Below are positions 25,547 through 34,281 of a DNA stretch of 64,000 bases, piece by piece; the stretch's first letter is position 1; the number at the start of each line of letters is the position of its first letter. The translations under genes and the position numbers were made by a program. The notes under the pieces are model-generated. The model searched no databases. It worked only from the letters and a program-made list of their open reading frames with translations, and was not told the DNA's origin. This stretch comes from an uncultured Candidatus Saccharibacteria bacterium (GTDB lineage Bacteria; Patescibacteriota; Saccharimonadia; Saccharimonadales; Saccharimonadaceae): positions 11,170 to 75,169 of the forward strand of contig CALHZK010000011.1 of the NCBI GenBank assembly GCA_938040655.1. The letters are read 5' to 3'.

Positions 25547-27013
25547 CTACTTCACTTCTCCGTCGGCGATAAACTTTTGGATTTTTGCAGTGTCAACACT
25601 CGATGGGTAGGCAAATTCTTTTGGCACAACACCCTGCCAGACTTTCGGATCGTTCTTTTTGCCAATCATCACATAGGCAGCACCATCACCCCATTTAGTG
25701 CCGCTTCCGGCACCTTTGGCGCCCTTTTGAGTGCCGGCGCTACAGCTCGCCTGGCCAACGATCACGGTATCGCCATGTACCCCTAGCACGATACCGGTGT
25801 GCCCAGCACCGCCATCTCCCCAGCTAAAGGTAGCGAAGGCTTTTGGCTCGCTGCCAGTCTTGGCACCCTTAGCTCGCATGTTTTTCACGACGTCGACTCC
25901 GTTACCCATCCGGCCGGTGGTTGGTATGTCGGTAAAGGCGGCGTTGAAGAATTTAGAGAAAGTGACGCAGTTGGAGCCGTGGCCACCACAGTAAGCCCAG
26001 TAGGCTGGGCCGGCCATTTTTCTGCTGTAGCCATTTTTGTTTGCCCCGTAGTTTTTAGCAAGTTGGATGGCCTGCTCTTTGGTGAGGCCCTGGCTGGAGA
26101 CTGGCCCACTCGGGTTTGATTGGTTGTTGTCGCTATTTTCAGGGGTACAATTGGTCGTGCCGTCGGTACTCTGAGGACTAATCTTACCACGTAATGATGC
26201 ATACATAACGAAAGCACCGTGGTCAGCATTGGCCGGGGTTTTGAGCGGCCCGTAATCGCGTTTCACTTGCCCCCACTTAGAGTTTACGCCATTCTTTTCG
26301 TTGCCACCGATGTACGGTTCTCGCTTGGCATCAGCCTTGTTCATCACGTAGGGCGACCCCTCGCCGATTTCTGCCTGCTCTTCTGAAAAGCCGAGAGCTC
26401 GTGCCTGCTCCTTATATCTTTTGGAAGTTCCGTTATACGCGAAGAAAGTGTATTTTATTGCCTTTTCATCGCCCTTCTTTAGGGCGTTTGCATATTTTCC
26501 AGCTTTTCCTAAAAGGAACTGGGCAGCCCTATCTGTCTGGCGCTGAAATTCCTGATCGCTCACTTTAAGTCCCGGAGGATAAGGACCACCCTCCTTGCCG
26601 ACAAATTGGTAGATTCCCTGGTCGTTCGTTGTTGGATTTGCTTTTTTTAGGCCAGACTCTCGCTTGTGGACCACCGCCAGCATCTCCCAGGGGATACCGA
26701 CTTTATCGGCGGCTGATTTATAGACTGGCGCGTTGGCCCGAATTGTTTCGAGCTCCTTTTTGTTAAAGACCTCTCGGTTTAAGTAATCAAGGCTGGCCTT
26801 GATAGCGTTTCCCAGTACATTCCCGGCGGTCTCTGGTGAGATGTCGGTTGTCTCTGAGCCGACCGAGCAGACCTCGTCGTCTGGTTTGTAGTAGAGGATG
26901 TCATTTGATGAATAAAAATCCTCGTTAAAGCTGCTTTTCGCCATGGTCATATACGGCATTAGCACCGCTATAGCACAGGCGATAGTAATAATTTGATATA
27001 GTTTTGCCTTCAT
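25547..27013 (-). CDS. VirB1-like lysozyme plus CHAP-type peptidoglycan hydrolase
   Basis: 488-aa exported enzyme with an N-terminal signal or anchor helix (about 7-24). A lysozyme-like domain (about 95-225) carries HKRESG with Glu119 as the likely catalytic acid, then NDQGIYQF. After a Ser/Asn/Pro linker (about 280-310) is a CHAP-like amidase/endopeptidase domain (about 315-488) with Cys349 (HGSNCVTF) and His405 (GAGHTGIV). A muramidase plus an amidase in one chain could cut a wall hole for the secretion apparatus, as VirB1 proteins do. ATGA overlap with the previous gene. Whether it cuts its own or a host cell wall is unknown. Confidence 0.83.
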   Translation of the reverse strand: MKAKLYQIITIACAIAVLMPYMTMAKSSFNEDFYSSNDILYYKPDDEVCSVGSETTDISPETAGNVLGNAIKASLDYLNREVFNKKELETIRANAPVYKSAADKVGIPWEMLAVVHKRESGLKKANPTTNDQGIYQFVGKEGGPYPPGLKVSDQEFQRQTDRAAQFLLGKAGKYANALKKGDEKAIKYTFFAYNGTSKRYKEQARALGFSEEQAEIGEGSPYVMNKADAKREPYIGGNEKNGVNSKWGQVKRDYGPLKTPANADHGAFVMYASLRGKISPQSTDGTTNCTPENSDNNQSNPSGPVSSQGLTKEQAIQLAKNYGANKNGYSRKMAGPAYWAYCGGHGSNCVTFSKFFNAAFTDIPTTGRMGNGVDVVKNMRAKGAKTGSEPKAFATFSWGDGGAGHTGIVLGVHGDTVIVGQASCSAGTQKGAKGAGSGTKWGDGAAYVMIGKKNDPKVWQGVVPKEFAYPSSVDTAKIQKFIADGEVK

Positions 27014-27462
27014 GGGTTACTCCTCCTCTGTCGTTTGGCATCGACGGACTTACTATTGAGCGTATAGGTGATAGTGTACGTAGTATCGCCAATGGTGACG
27101 CGAAAGGACTGAGTGTCACCAAGCGTATCTGTTGACAGATCAGAAATCGCCCCGTTGATAAACTCGGGCGTTTGTTTGTGGTCTGTCGTATAATCATCAA
27201 GCAGTGAATTAACCAGGTGGTTTTGCGTTTCGGTATCCATAGTTGTAGATAGCGAGCGGCCCTGGTTATCTTGGGTATCCCAGCCAGATAATACAAGTGT
27301 TTTTTCCTCTGGTGAGCCAGCACCGCCAGTTGGGCCGGTATAGTTGTCGTTACCTCGGAATGGATTGAACATGAAGATAATCACCGCCACGATCAACACC
27401 AATAATACTACAGTGCTTATGATGATAACTGCTCGTCGATGTGTGCGTAAAAACTGCTGCAT
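27010..27462 (-). CDS. small membrane-anchored protein of the T4SS-like operon
   Basis: 150-aa protein with a basic N-terminus, one transmembrane helix (about 11-32), a Gly/Pro-rich spacer and an extracytoplasmic domain (about 50-145) that looks beta-rich (QSFRVTIGDTTYTITYTL). No Cys in the exported part and no recognised family. It is coupled on both sides: TAATG overlap with the C39-protein gene upstream and ATGA overlap with the CHAP gene downstream. Probably a structural or accessory subunit; function is unknown. Confidence 0.7.
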   Translation of the reverse strand: MQQFLRTHRRAVIIISTVVLLVLIVAVIIFMFNPFRGNDNYTGPTGGAGSPEEKTLVLSGWDTQDNQGRSLSTTMDTETQNHLVNSLLDDYTTDHKQTPEFINGAISDLSTDTLGDTQSFRVTIGDTTYTITYTLNSKSVDAKRQRRSNP

Positions 27463-30400
27463 TAGTTTGCCCTCTTAACGATCCACATACCACGGGTACC
27501 GCTATCCTGGCCAAAATAGAATTGGCCTGGTTTAAACCCTTCATCGCTGGTGGTGCGTTTGCGGCTGGCTGGGTCGCCGACCAAGAAATTGCCGTCGCTG
27601 GTCTTGCCACGAATCACCAGGATGTGCCCGCCGTTGGTGAACGGTGTTTTTTGCCTGACTGATATCAACACCAGCCCACCCTGGTCAAGGCCGCGAGTCG
27701 CATTGTCGGCACTTGGCTGAACTTTCTCAAAGGTGACACCATAATTATTTTTGAAATAATGGCTTTGGTCTTGCCAGATCCACTTTGAGCCACAATCTGG
27801 TAACTGCCCCTTTAGCTGGACAAAGGTATCAGCCATTTGCTTTGGTGTGACCTTTTTATCAGGGTTGAGCGCGCTGATGATACTGGCAACTGATGTCGGG
27901 CCACAGCCGCATTCATTGATCGAGCCAGAGCCGTAGCGCTGTGACTTCCATGGATCTTCTACCTGGTAGTACATACTTTCTTTAAGGTTTGATGGATTGC
28001 CCGGTGTACCGGATTGAGGTGTTGTTTGCTCATCGCCTTCTTCGTCTTCACCGTTGGTCGACTGGGCAATTTGGAAATCAACCAAGAAAACAGACATAGC
28101 CGAGACCGCCCGAGCGTCTTTCAATTTTTCAGGGTTTTTGAGCGGTGCATCATTTTCGCCGGCGCCATCTTTGAGAGTGTCGCTACTACAGACGCTCTTA
28201 CCCTCGCCCTTGTTGACGCACTCAGTTTTGACCTTTCGCTTCAAGAGGTCATTTGAGCCGTCGTCGACCATACAGCCAGCGGCGCTGAACAGATAGTCAC
28301 CGCTACTGGCATCGCTACAACTGGTGATGTAATCAGCCAGTGGCGAGTCTTCCTTGATATAACTACCGATCAGCTCATCAACCGTCGCACCATCTGGCAC
28401 GTCGGCGTCAGGATTAATCCACCCTTCACGTGCCAATATATCGATCGCTTCCTCGGTGCTCATCGCATCTTGACCAGGGGTGATACCAGTACACGGGAGG
28501 CCTGCCATGTTGATACCTGGGGTCGCATCGCGGCCATCGACGACCGTCTCGAGGCCAAAGTTGCTGGCGTAATTACAGTATTGCTGGTTAAAGCCAACCG
28601 CTGCACCGGCGGTCGACGGCGATAATGCCATCGCCGGCAAACGGAAGAGGTTGCTGGCCATCGACGCCAACGATGTATTGTAGGTGCCGCTAGCCAACAT
28701 CGTATTTTGCATCGATGAGACAATACTCCCCAAAAATGTGTATTGGCTTGAGGTGTCAAACGGACTCAGTGAGGCAATATCCATCTCGCGCTGGAACTTC
28801 TCGTTCTCGGCCTTGATATTGTTGAAGGCCTTGACATCATTGCGCCGCAGCACTGGGATGTGCCGAGCCATGCTGCCAGAAGAGAAGAAGGCAGCGGCTG
28901 AAGTACCTAAGACATCCCCTAGCTCACGGCCGCGGGCCTTTGGTAGGTCATCATTTTTGGCGATTTCGGTGATAGCCTTTTCGACTGTCTCACCCAGCAG
29001 GTCCTTCGTAATTTCGCCGACAATCTCTGACACTACCCAGTTAGCGATTAACCCAAGCAGCCCACCGGTCGCCACACTCGCCACGACCGAGGCGGTCATC
29101 GCTGAATACATAGCAGCGGGGCTGAGGATCGCATTACACTCGGTCTCGCTGGCATCGGTGACTTTCTTTGAGGCTTTGACTAGCTTATTGTTGAGTGCAC
29201 CATTACCAGGGGCATATTTTTTTGACAGGCCGACTTTACCTTTGTTGACGCCGATTGCTGCTAGCAAAATCGCTGAATCAAGTGCCGAACCAACATTGCC
29301 ATCATTATCTTTGGTCCGCTCAGTTAGTATGTTTCCTGCTGCCTCGGCATCTTTCGCGCTGAAACCGCTGCCGTCGCCAGCCGCCTTCGCCTTAGACCCT
29401 GGTGACAAGATAAAGTCCATCACAAACGGCATAAGTTGCGCGAGCTGAACTGCCGCCACCCCAGCGGCAATATATTGCGGTAGCTTTGCAGCGGTACAAC
29501 TTGATGCAGCGATAAAGTAAGCTGTACCACCTTTCTTCAGCTTCCCTAAATTCGCCTCAACCTTGCTCTTGACCTTGCCGGTGATACCAGAGGCTTTTTC
29601 GCTCAGTTTTGGTATACTTTCTTTGTATTTAGCCAGGCGTTCCTTGGCCGAGCCCTTGAGTTTCGATAATGCATTGCCATTGCGGTTTAAACGAAATACG
29701 TTGTAGAATTTCTTCTTGATATATTTACCGCGCCAGGCTCGAAACCGCATATTAAAGGCGCCGGCTCGCCCCAACACCTTGGCGGCCAGCTCTCGATTCT
29801 CTGACTGGGTCAGATAGCCGGTCAGATCCTTGGCCTTGACATTAATTGGCGGCTTGCCATCGCCCTTGTCGATAGTATAAAACGCAGGGTTCTTCTCTGG
29901 GTAGCCGATTCGCTTGGTATCCATTCGCTCGCCGTTTGCAGTATGAGCGACCACACCCTTTTTGGATAATTTGCGTAGGGCATGGTTGGAAATTCGGCCC
30001 ATTTTACACTTAACCTTATGAGCTTTACAGAGGTCAGGGTTGGTCATGTGCTTGAACACTCGCATAAATCGGCGCTCCATGACCGGGCTCGCGGAGTCAT
30101 TGTGAAGATTGAGATTACTCGTCAGGCCAATCAGCATAGTGAAAAAGGCGAACGTTCCGCCCAAGAAGGTGGCGCCAAAGCCAAATATCGCCAGCCCGCC
30201 GAGTATCCCACCTCGTTTCTTGAGAGTAGAGGTAATTTTGTTCTGTTTTTTTGACTGACGTGGTGAATAGAGATTCTGAGCGGTATTTTCTCGCTGCTTG
30301 AGGGTGTCTTGAGCGGTTTGGTCGGGAGATTGACTCCGGGCGTTGTCGTCACGATAGCCTGCCTCGATCTGATCCCACTGGGCCTGCTCACGGGCGTCGA

Positions 30401-30488
30401 GCGGTTTATCAGTATACATGTCTGAAGAAGGATCGGCCGGATTAAGCCGGTCGTCTGCTCTGTCATCCGTTTTATAACTCAACGCCAT
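27462..30488 (-). CDS. large membrane protein with C-terminal C39-like peptidase domain
   Basis: 1008-aa protein. A polar N-terminus (about 1-85) precedes a transmembrane segment (about 92-122), a basic Lys/Arg-rich region (about 240-325), further hydrophobic segments (about 325-365 and 455-490), and a long region with several Cys. Residues 837-1008 form a C39/papain-like domain with Cys862 (GCGPTS), His955 (NGGHILVI) and Asp972 (VGDP). Such domains cleave peptides, for example Gly-Gly leaders or wall cross-links. In the operon it could process a substrate during secretion or act on a partner surface. The exact topology cannot be settled by reading. Confidence 0.8.
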   Translation of the reverse strand: MALSYKTDDRADDRLNPADPSSDMYTDKPLDAREQAQWDQIEAGYRDDNARSQSPDQTAQDTLKQRENTAQNLYSPRQSKKQNKITSTLKKRGGILGGLAIFGFGATFLGGTFAFFTMLIGLTSNLNLHNDSASPVMERRFMRVFKHMTNPDLCKAHKVKCKMGRISNHALRKLSKKGVVAHTANGERMDTKRIGYPEKNPAFYTIDKGDGKPPINVKAKDLTGYLTQSENRELAAKVLGRAGAFNMRFRAWRGKYIKKKFYNVFRLNRNGNALSKLKGSAKERLAKYKESIPKLSEKASGITGKVKSKVEANLGKLKKGGTAYFIAASSCTAAKLPQYIAAGVAAVQLAQLMPFVMDFILSPGSKAKAAGDGSGFSAKDAEAAGNILTERTKDNDGNVGSALDSAILLAAIGVNKGKVGLSKKYAPGNGALNNKLVKASKKVTDASETECNAILSPAAMYSAMTASVVASVATGGLLGLIANWVVSEIVGEITKDLLGETVEKAITEIAKNDDLPKARGRELGDVLGTSAAAFFSSGSMARHIPVLRRNDVKAFNNIKAENEKFQREMDIASLSPFDTSSQYTFLGSIVSSMQNTMLASGTYNTSLASMASNLFRLPAMALSPSTAGAAVGFNQQYCNYASNFGLETVVDGRDATPGINMAGLPCTGITPGQDAMSTEEAIDILAREGWINPDADVPDGATVDELIGSYIKEDSPLADYITSCSDASSGDYLFSAAGCMVDDGSNDLLKRKVKTECVNKGEGKSVCSSDTLKDGAGENDAPLKNPEKLKDARAVSAMSVFLVDFQIAQSTNGEDEEGDEQTTPQSGTPGNPSNLKESMYYQVEDPWKSQRYGSGSINECGCGPTSVASIISALNPDKKVTPKQMADTFVQLKGQLPDCGSKWIWQDQSHYFKNNYGVTFEKVQPSADNATRGLDQGGLVLISVRQKTPFTNGGHILVIRGKTSDGNFLVGDPASRKRTTSDEGFKPGQFYFGQDSGTRGMWIVKRAN

Positions 30489-30502
30489 AACGCTATATTC
30501 CT

Positions 30503-30508
30503 ATTATA
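30503..30508 (-). promoter_or_regulatory. internal -10 box before the C39-protein gene
   Basis: TATAAT on the minus strand lies 14 nt before the ATG at 30488, followed by an AGGA Shine-Dalgarno. It could boost the distal half of the operon; no clear -35. Confidence 0.4.
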
Positions 30509-30513
30509 CTCTA

Positions 30514-32373
30514 CTACACCCCTCCATAGCCACCAATTGGTGTTTCTGACGGCATCGCTTGGTTGTAGGCGGGTGAGGTGTTGATTAGGTTGTATTCAGT
30601 ATCGCTGGCCTGAATCTGAATATGGACATGGTTTTGCCCAGCAAAGAACAGCCCCTGCCCGACTGGGAAGTTGGCGAGTCGCTTTTGCTCTTCTTCGGTC
30701 AGCTTAAAGACGCTCGATAGCACATCGACTGCGGTGGTCGACTGTTTCAAGAGTAGCTGCATTGACGAGTTAGCGACGATCGCGCGGCCCATTTTGCTGC
30801 CCATAAAGTCTTCGACATCCTGAGTAATGGTCGTCAGGCCCAACTGGTATTTACGGGCGCGCTTGGCGAGCGAGAAGAGGAAGTTAGCCGAGTCGTCGTA
30901 GCGCATCAACTGCCACGCCTCATCGACGATCAGCATCCGCTTTTTTTGGTCTGTGCGGGTAATATTCCAAATATGATTCAGCACGATATACATGGCGGTC
31001 GGCCGCAGTTCGTCTTCTAGGTCACGGATATTAAACACAACCATGTTGTTATTGATGTCAATATTGCTCTGCTGAGAGAAGATACCGGCAAAGGTTCCAG
31101 AGGTAAATTTACGCAGTCGCTGAGCTAGGCTTGGCCCGGTGCCACCCATATGAAGTAGTGTGTCATACAAATCAGAAATTGTCGGTGGCGTCGAGTTATG
31201 AGTCAGCGGATCAGAGGTAATCCCAACCCGAGCGTATGTATCAATCAACGCTTGGTCGATATCAGCCTCCTCAGCCGCTGTCAAGCCGGCAACAAGCTGG
31301 CCACTTGAGGTGACCTGTGAACCCCCAAGCATTTGCCGCAGTAGCCCGTGAAGGGTCACCAAATTTGCTCGCAAAGCATCATCAGCCTCTTCGGTATCGA
31401 TCACTCGAGGGAGATCAAATGGGTTAATACGGGTGTCGCTATTGAGACTCAGGCGAATATAACTACCACCAACCGCATCACACAGCCGTTGATACTCGTT
31501 TTCTGGGTCAATGATGACAATATCAGCACCTGTCATCATGCTGCGCAGCGCCTCAAGCTTCACGGTGAATGATTTACCAGCACCAGATTTTGCGAATACC
31601 ACCATATTAGCATTCTCAAGTGAAAACCGGTCAAAAATCACCAGGCCATTATTGTGCATGTTGATGCCATAGAGAACTCCTTTGCCATCAGTCAAGTCAG
31701 CTGAGGTGAAAGGAAATGAAGTAGAGATCGCTCCAGTGTTCATGTTGCGACGGATCTGCAACTGGTCGGTCAGCTGAGGGATCGTGCTATTCAACCCCTG
31801 CTCTTGCTGGCTCGACGCCACCTTGCTAAAGATCAGTTGCTGGCCAAAAATCGTCTCAATCTTGTGCTGGATAAAGTTGAGCTCGTCAATACTATCAGCA
31901 TACAGCGTAATATACAGGCCATAGCGGAAGAATTTCTCGGCACCGATCTGTAGTTGATTACGCAGTTCTTCAGCATCCTGTAGCGCCGCTTCCATGCCAG
32001 GGTCACGGACACGGCCCTTCTCGGCGTTGATGTTGAGGCTTGCCTCTAGCTGAGTAACCTTTTTGCGCAAATTATTCAAAACAGTCTGAGTGTCGACCGG
32101 GTAAATAAACATGCTAATATCAAGCACTTCATCGATATTGATCACTGAGCTTAGCCAGCCGGTATATATCTCACGCGGGTAGCCATAGACATACATGGTG
32201 CGGCCATATTTGCTACCGAGGCGAAAATGGCTAGAATGTAGCTCAATGCTACTAGGAGCAATAAAGTCGCGCAGCGTTCGTACACCGGTCAAAAACGCTT
32301 GCTCAACTTCAGCTTGCTCGCGTGCTCGTTGCTGTGCGGCGATATCTACCGCATCCATCTTCTTTCGTGCCAT
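30514..32373 (-). CDS. virB4: VirB4-like T4SS ATPase
   Basis: 619-aa cytosolic ATPase. An N-terminal region (about 30-235) with predicted helices precedes the motor domain with Walker A AKSGAGKS (261-268), IIDPENEYQRL, Walker B MLIVDEAWQLM, and the downstream TITQDVEDF and NSSMQLLLKQ segments that define VirB4/TraC proteins. It powers substrate movement and pilus assembly in T4SS. The ATG overlaps the stop of the upstream TraC-like gene (TAATG), so two coupled ORFs together correspond to one larger VirB4. All nucleotide-binding motifs are intact. Confidence 0.92.
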   Translation of the reverse strand: MARKKMDAVDIAAQQRAREQAEVEQAFLTGVRTLRDFIAPSSIELHSSHFRLGSKYGRTMYVYGYPREIYTGWLSSVINIDEVLDISMFIYPVDTQTVLNNLRKKVTQLEASLNINAEKGRVRDPGMEAALQDAEELRNQLQIGAEKFFRYGLYITLYADSIDELNFIQHKIETIFGQQLIFSKVASSQQEQGLNSTIPQLTDQLQIRRNMNTGAISTSFPFTSADLTDGKGVLYGINMHNNGLVIFDRFSLENANMVVFAKSGAGKSFTVKLEALRSMMTGADIVIIDPENEYQRLCDAVGGSYIRLSLNSDTRINPFDLPRVIDTEEADDALRANLVTLHGLLRQMLGGSQVTSSGQLVAGLTAAEEADIDQALIDTYARVGITSDPLTHNSTPPTISDLYDTLLHMGGTGPSLAQRLRKFTSGTFAGIFSQQSNIDINNNMVVFNIRDLEDELRPTAMYIVLNHIWNITRTDQKKRMLIVDEAWQLMRYDDSANFLFSLAKRARKYQLGLTTITQDVEDFMGSKMGRAIVANSSMQLLLKQSTTAVDVLSSVFKLTEEEQKRLANFPVGQGLFFAGQNHVHIQIQASDTEYNLINTSPAYNQAMPSETPIGGYGGV

Positions 32374-33293
32374 TATTGCTGCTCCTTCCCGTATGGTGAT
32401 TGCCCAGTACCCTTGCGGACATAGGTTGATGTCAGATCACTCGGGTTGATAGACATTGGCTCACGTGGTGCGGTATCAGGGTTGTACGAGGTATAAAATA
32501 GCTCACCAAGCTGTTTGGTGCTGAGCTGGCTGCTCTTGATGCCCATCTGAAACAGACCGCTCATCACTGAGTCGATACGGTTTTTTATCTCATCTTTGGC
32601 TTTTTCGTAGGTGACTTGGTCGACTCGGGTGACTGTGGTTTCTTTCTTCCCGCTGAAGAAACTGTCGAATAACCCCTTAGCCTGCTGCTTGATAACGTTG
32701 AGATCGCCTGTCGGATAATACGGTACGACGATATAAAAACTTTTATCCATAATGTTAGCTTCTTGCGCCAGAATATCGATAAAGTTCATATAGTCATCAA
32801 TCAGCACATTCAGCAGCATATTATCTTGCCCCCGGCGAATTGCCGCCAAGCGATCAAGGTACGGCCCGATATCAACCCGGCGCGACCGGACCAACACCTG
32901 CACCGGAAAATACAATGAATTTAAGAAGTTCTGGTAGCTATATTCAATACCCTCACGCTCTCGCGAGCTCATCAAGTCGAAGTTGATGGATTCGCACTCG
33001 ACCACCGCGCGAAAACTACCATCATTCATGACGATCATATTCTCGCGCATCTCAGAAAATAATAGCGAATTTTGAGTAGTGATGGGCCCCTTTTGTTTTT
33101 TGTCAGCCTCCTCAGTCGACTGATTTGGTTGATTGACTGGTGGCTGGCCTGGTAGCTGATCGTTTTGCTGATCCCCGGTTGGATACTGGGGCTGAGGCTG
33201 CTGTGGCTGACCCGGCATCAAACGAGCATCAGCTGCCGACATAACCGGCAGTTGCTCGCGACCATAGAGTGATTGCTGATTCGTAGGTTGCAT
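32373..33293 (-). CDS. TraC-like N-terminal half of a split VirB4
   Basis: 306-aa protein with a Gln/Pro-rich disordered N-terminus (about 1-70) followed by a domain (about 75-235) with MIVMNDGSFRAVVECESINFDLMS and PVQVLVRSRRVDIGPYL, which matches the N-terminal domain of TraC/VirB4 proteins. It lacks a P-loop. It sits between prgI and the ATPase gene and overlaps the latter by TAATG. Splitting of this domain from the ATPase is known in Gram-positive type and CPR systems; here it should form a complex with the ATPase. Confidence 0.8.
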   Translation of the reverse strand: MQPTNQQSLYGREQLPVMSAADARLMPGQPQQPQPQYPTGDQQNDQLPGQPPVNQPNQSTEEADKKQKGPITTQNSLLFSEMRENMIVMNDGSFRAVVECESINFDLMSSREREGIEYSYQNFLNSLYFPVQVLVRSRRVDIGPYLDRLAAIRRGQDNMLLNVLIDDYMNFIDILAQEANIMDKSFYIVVPYYPTGDLNVIKQQAKGLFDSFFSGKKETTVTRVDQVTYEKAKDEIKNRIDSVMSGLFQMGIKSSQLSTKQLGELFYTSYNPDTAPREPMSINPSDLTSTYVRKGTGQSPYGKEQQ

Positions 33294-33302
33294 AAGCGTT
33301 AT

Positions 33303-34214
33303 TTATCGTAATGGAATTACGATCTCGTCCTCCTCTTTTTTGATGCGCTTCGCCTCTCGCTGGAGCGACTCAACCGAGCGATCGCTGTGATTGCGTGCTA
33401 AATCCATTATAGCAGGTGAAACAGCTTGTTGACGAATAGATTTTTGATTACCTGGCCGAATATCACTGATAGGCTGCAAAACAGCTTGCCGCATTGTTGG
33501 GTATGGGTCTATCTGCAATTTTGGCTCTGGCTCCTCTGTTGTGGCTGGCTGGCTCGACTTCTTTGGCGCACTGGCCTGGCGATTGTCAGCTACGTTTGGC
33601 TGCGGTTGAGGTGTGCCTGCACTACTACCGTGCTTCATCTTCTCGATCATCTCTTGCCGGCGCTTCATGTCAGCCTTGTTGATCAGGCTATCGATCTGCC
33701 GCGATGTCGAGTTATTATCGTCCAGCATGTCATTGACGTTTTGTGCCTCATTATAAATCTCCACCTGCATCGAACTATTCGGGCTGTTGACGCCTCGCAC
33801 CGACCACCCTCGACTATCAACCAGATTTGCCAAGTAGGACAACCGCCGCTGCACTTCTGCCTGGTCATACCCCTTACCGTACTGGCGCTCCTCAACCTTC
33901 GGCGCAACCACCTCGACCATCGTCTCGATACCGTCAGAGTACCACAACCGCCGTTTTGGCTTGACGATGAAGGAAATCACCGCTGCGAGATACACCTCCA
34001 TCGGCTGATCTTTGCGAAGTGGGAGTGCCAACGCGGCAAAAAACAGCGCAATCGGCAGCGGGATAATCGCCAGTGGCAAAAATATCTGAGATAGCATATA
34101 AGCAAGCCCAAGCATCATCACCATGATGAGCAAGAAAATAAACTGCTTGAAGCTAAACGGCCCTAATAGCTTATCGTCCGCTTCGACGTCTTGAGGAACT
34201 TTGTATACAGCCAT
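33303..34214 (-). CDS. prgI: PrgI-like membrane protein with long cytosolic tail
   Basis: 303-aa protein. The N-terminal 110 residues form the PrgI domain: YKVPQDVEADDKLLGPFSFKQ, then two transmembrane helices (about 28-47 and 52-68), then KRRLWYSDG. The rest is a charged, partly disordered cytosolic tail with a Pro/Gln/Ser linker (about 195-245) and a basic end. PrgI (VirB3-like) proteins partner VirB4 at the inner membrane, which fits the next two genes. TATAAT at 34222-34227 is 7 nt before the ATG, so a separate leaderless transcript is predicted for this half of the operon. Confidence 0.85.
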   Translation of the reverse strand: MAVYKVPQDVEADDKLLGPFSFKQFIFLLIMVMMLGLAYMLSQIFLPLAIIPLPIALFFAALALPLRKDQPMEVYLAAVISFIVKPKRRLWYSDGIETMVEVVAPKVEERQYGKGYDQAEVQRRLSYLANLVDSRGWSVRGVNSPNSSMQVEIYNEAQNVNDMLDDNNSTSRQIDSLINKADMKRRQEMIEKMKHGSSAGTPQPQPNVADNRQASAPKKSSQPATTEEPEPKLQIDPYPTMRQAVLQPISDIRPGNQKSIRQQAVSPAIMDLARNHSDRSVESLQREAKRIKKEEDEIVIPLR

Positions 34215-34221
34215 TAGTTTT

Positions 34222-34227
34222 ATTATA
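34222..34227 (-). promoter_or_regulatory. -10 box of the leaderless prgI-virB4 transcript
   Basis: Extended -10 TGCTATAAT on the minus strand ends 7 nt before the prgI ATG. TTGCTT lies 15 bp further upstream. Confidence 0.6.
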
Positions 34228-34281
34228 GCAAAATAAAATTATAAGCAATTAATATAAAAGCGAATTTTGATTGATTGGGAG

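Noticed and set aside
28684..29448. 254-aa plus-strand ORF inside the C39-protein gene
   Set aside because: Antisense shadow; the opposite frame has a start signal, coupled neighbours and catalytic motifs.
30514..33293. VirB4 considered as a frameshifted pseudogene
   Set aside because: Both ORFs have clean start/stop coupling (TAATG), intact motifs and a disordered leader on the first half, so a stable split is more likely.
33426..34094. 222-aa plus-strand ORF inside prgI
   Set aside because: Cys/Trp/Leu-rich shadow translation with no initiation signal; prgI frame is clear.
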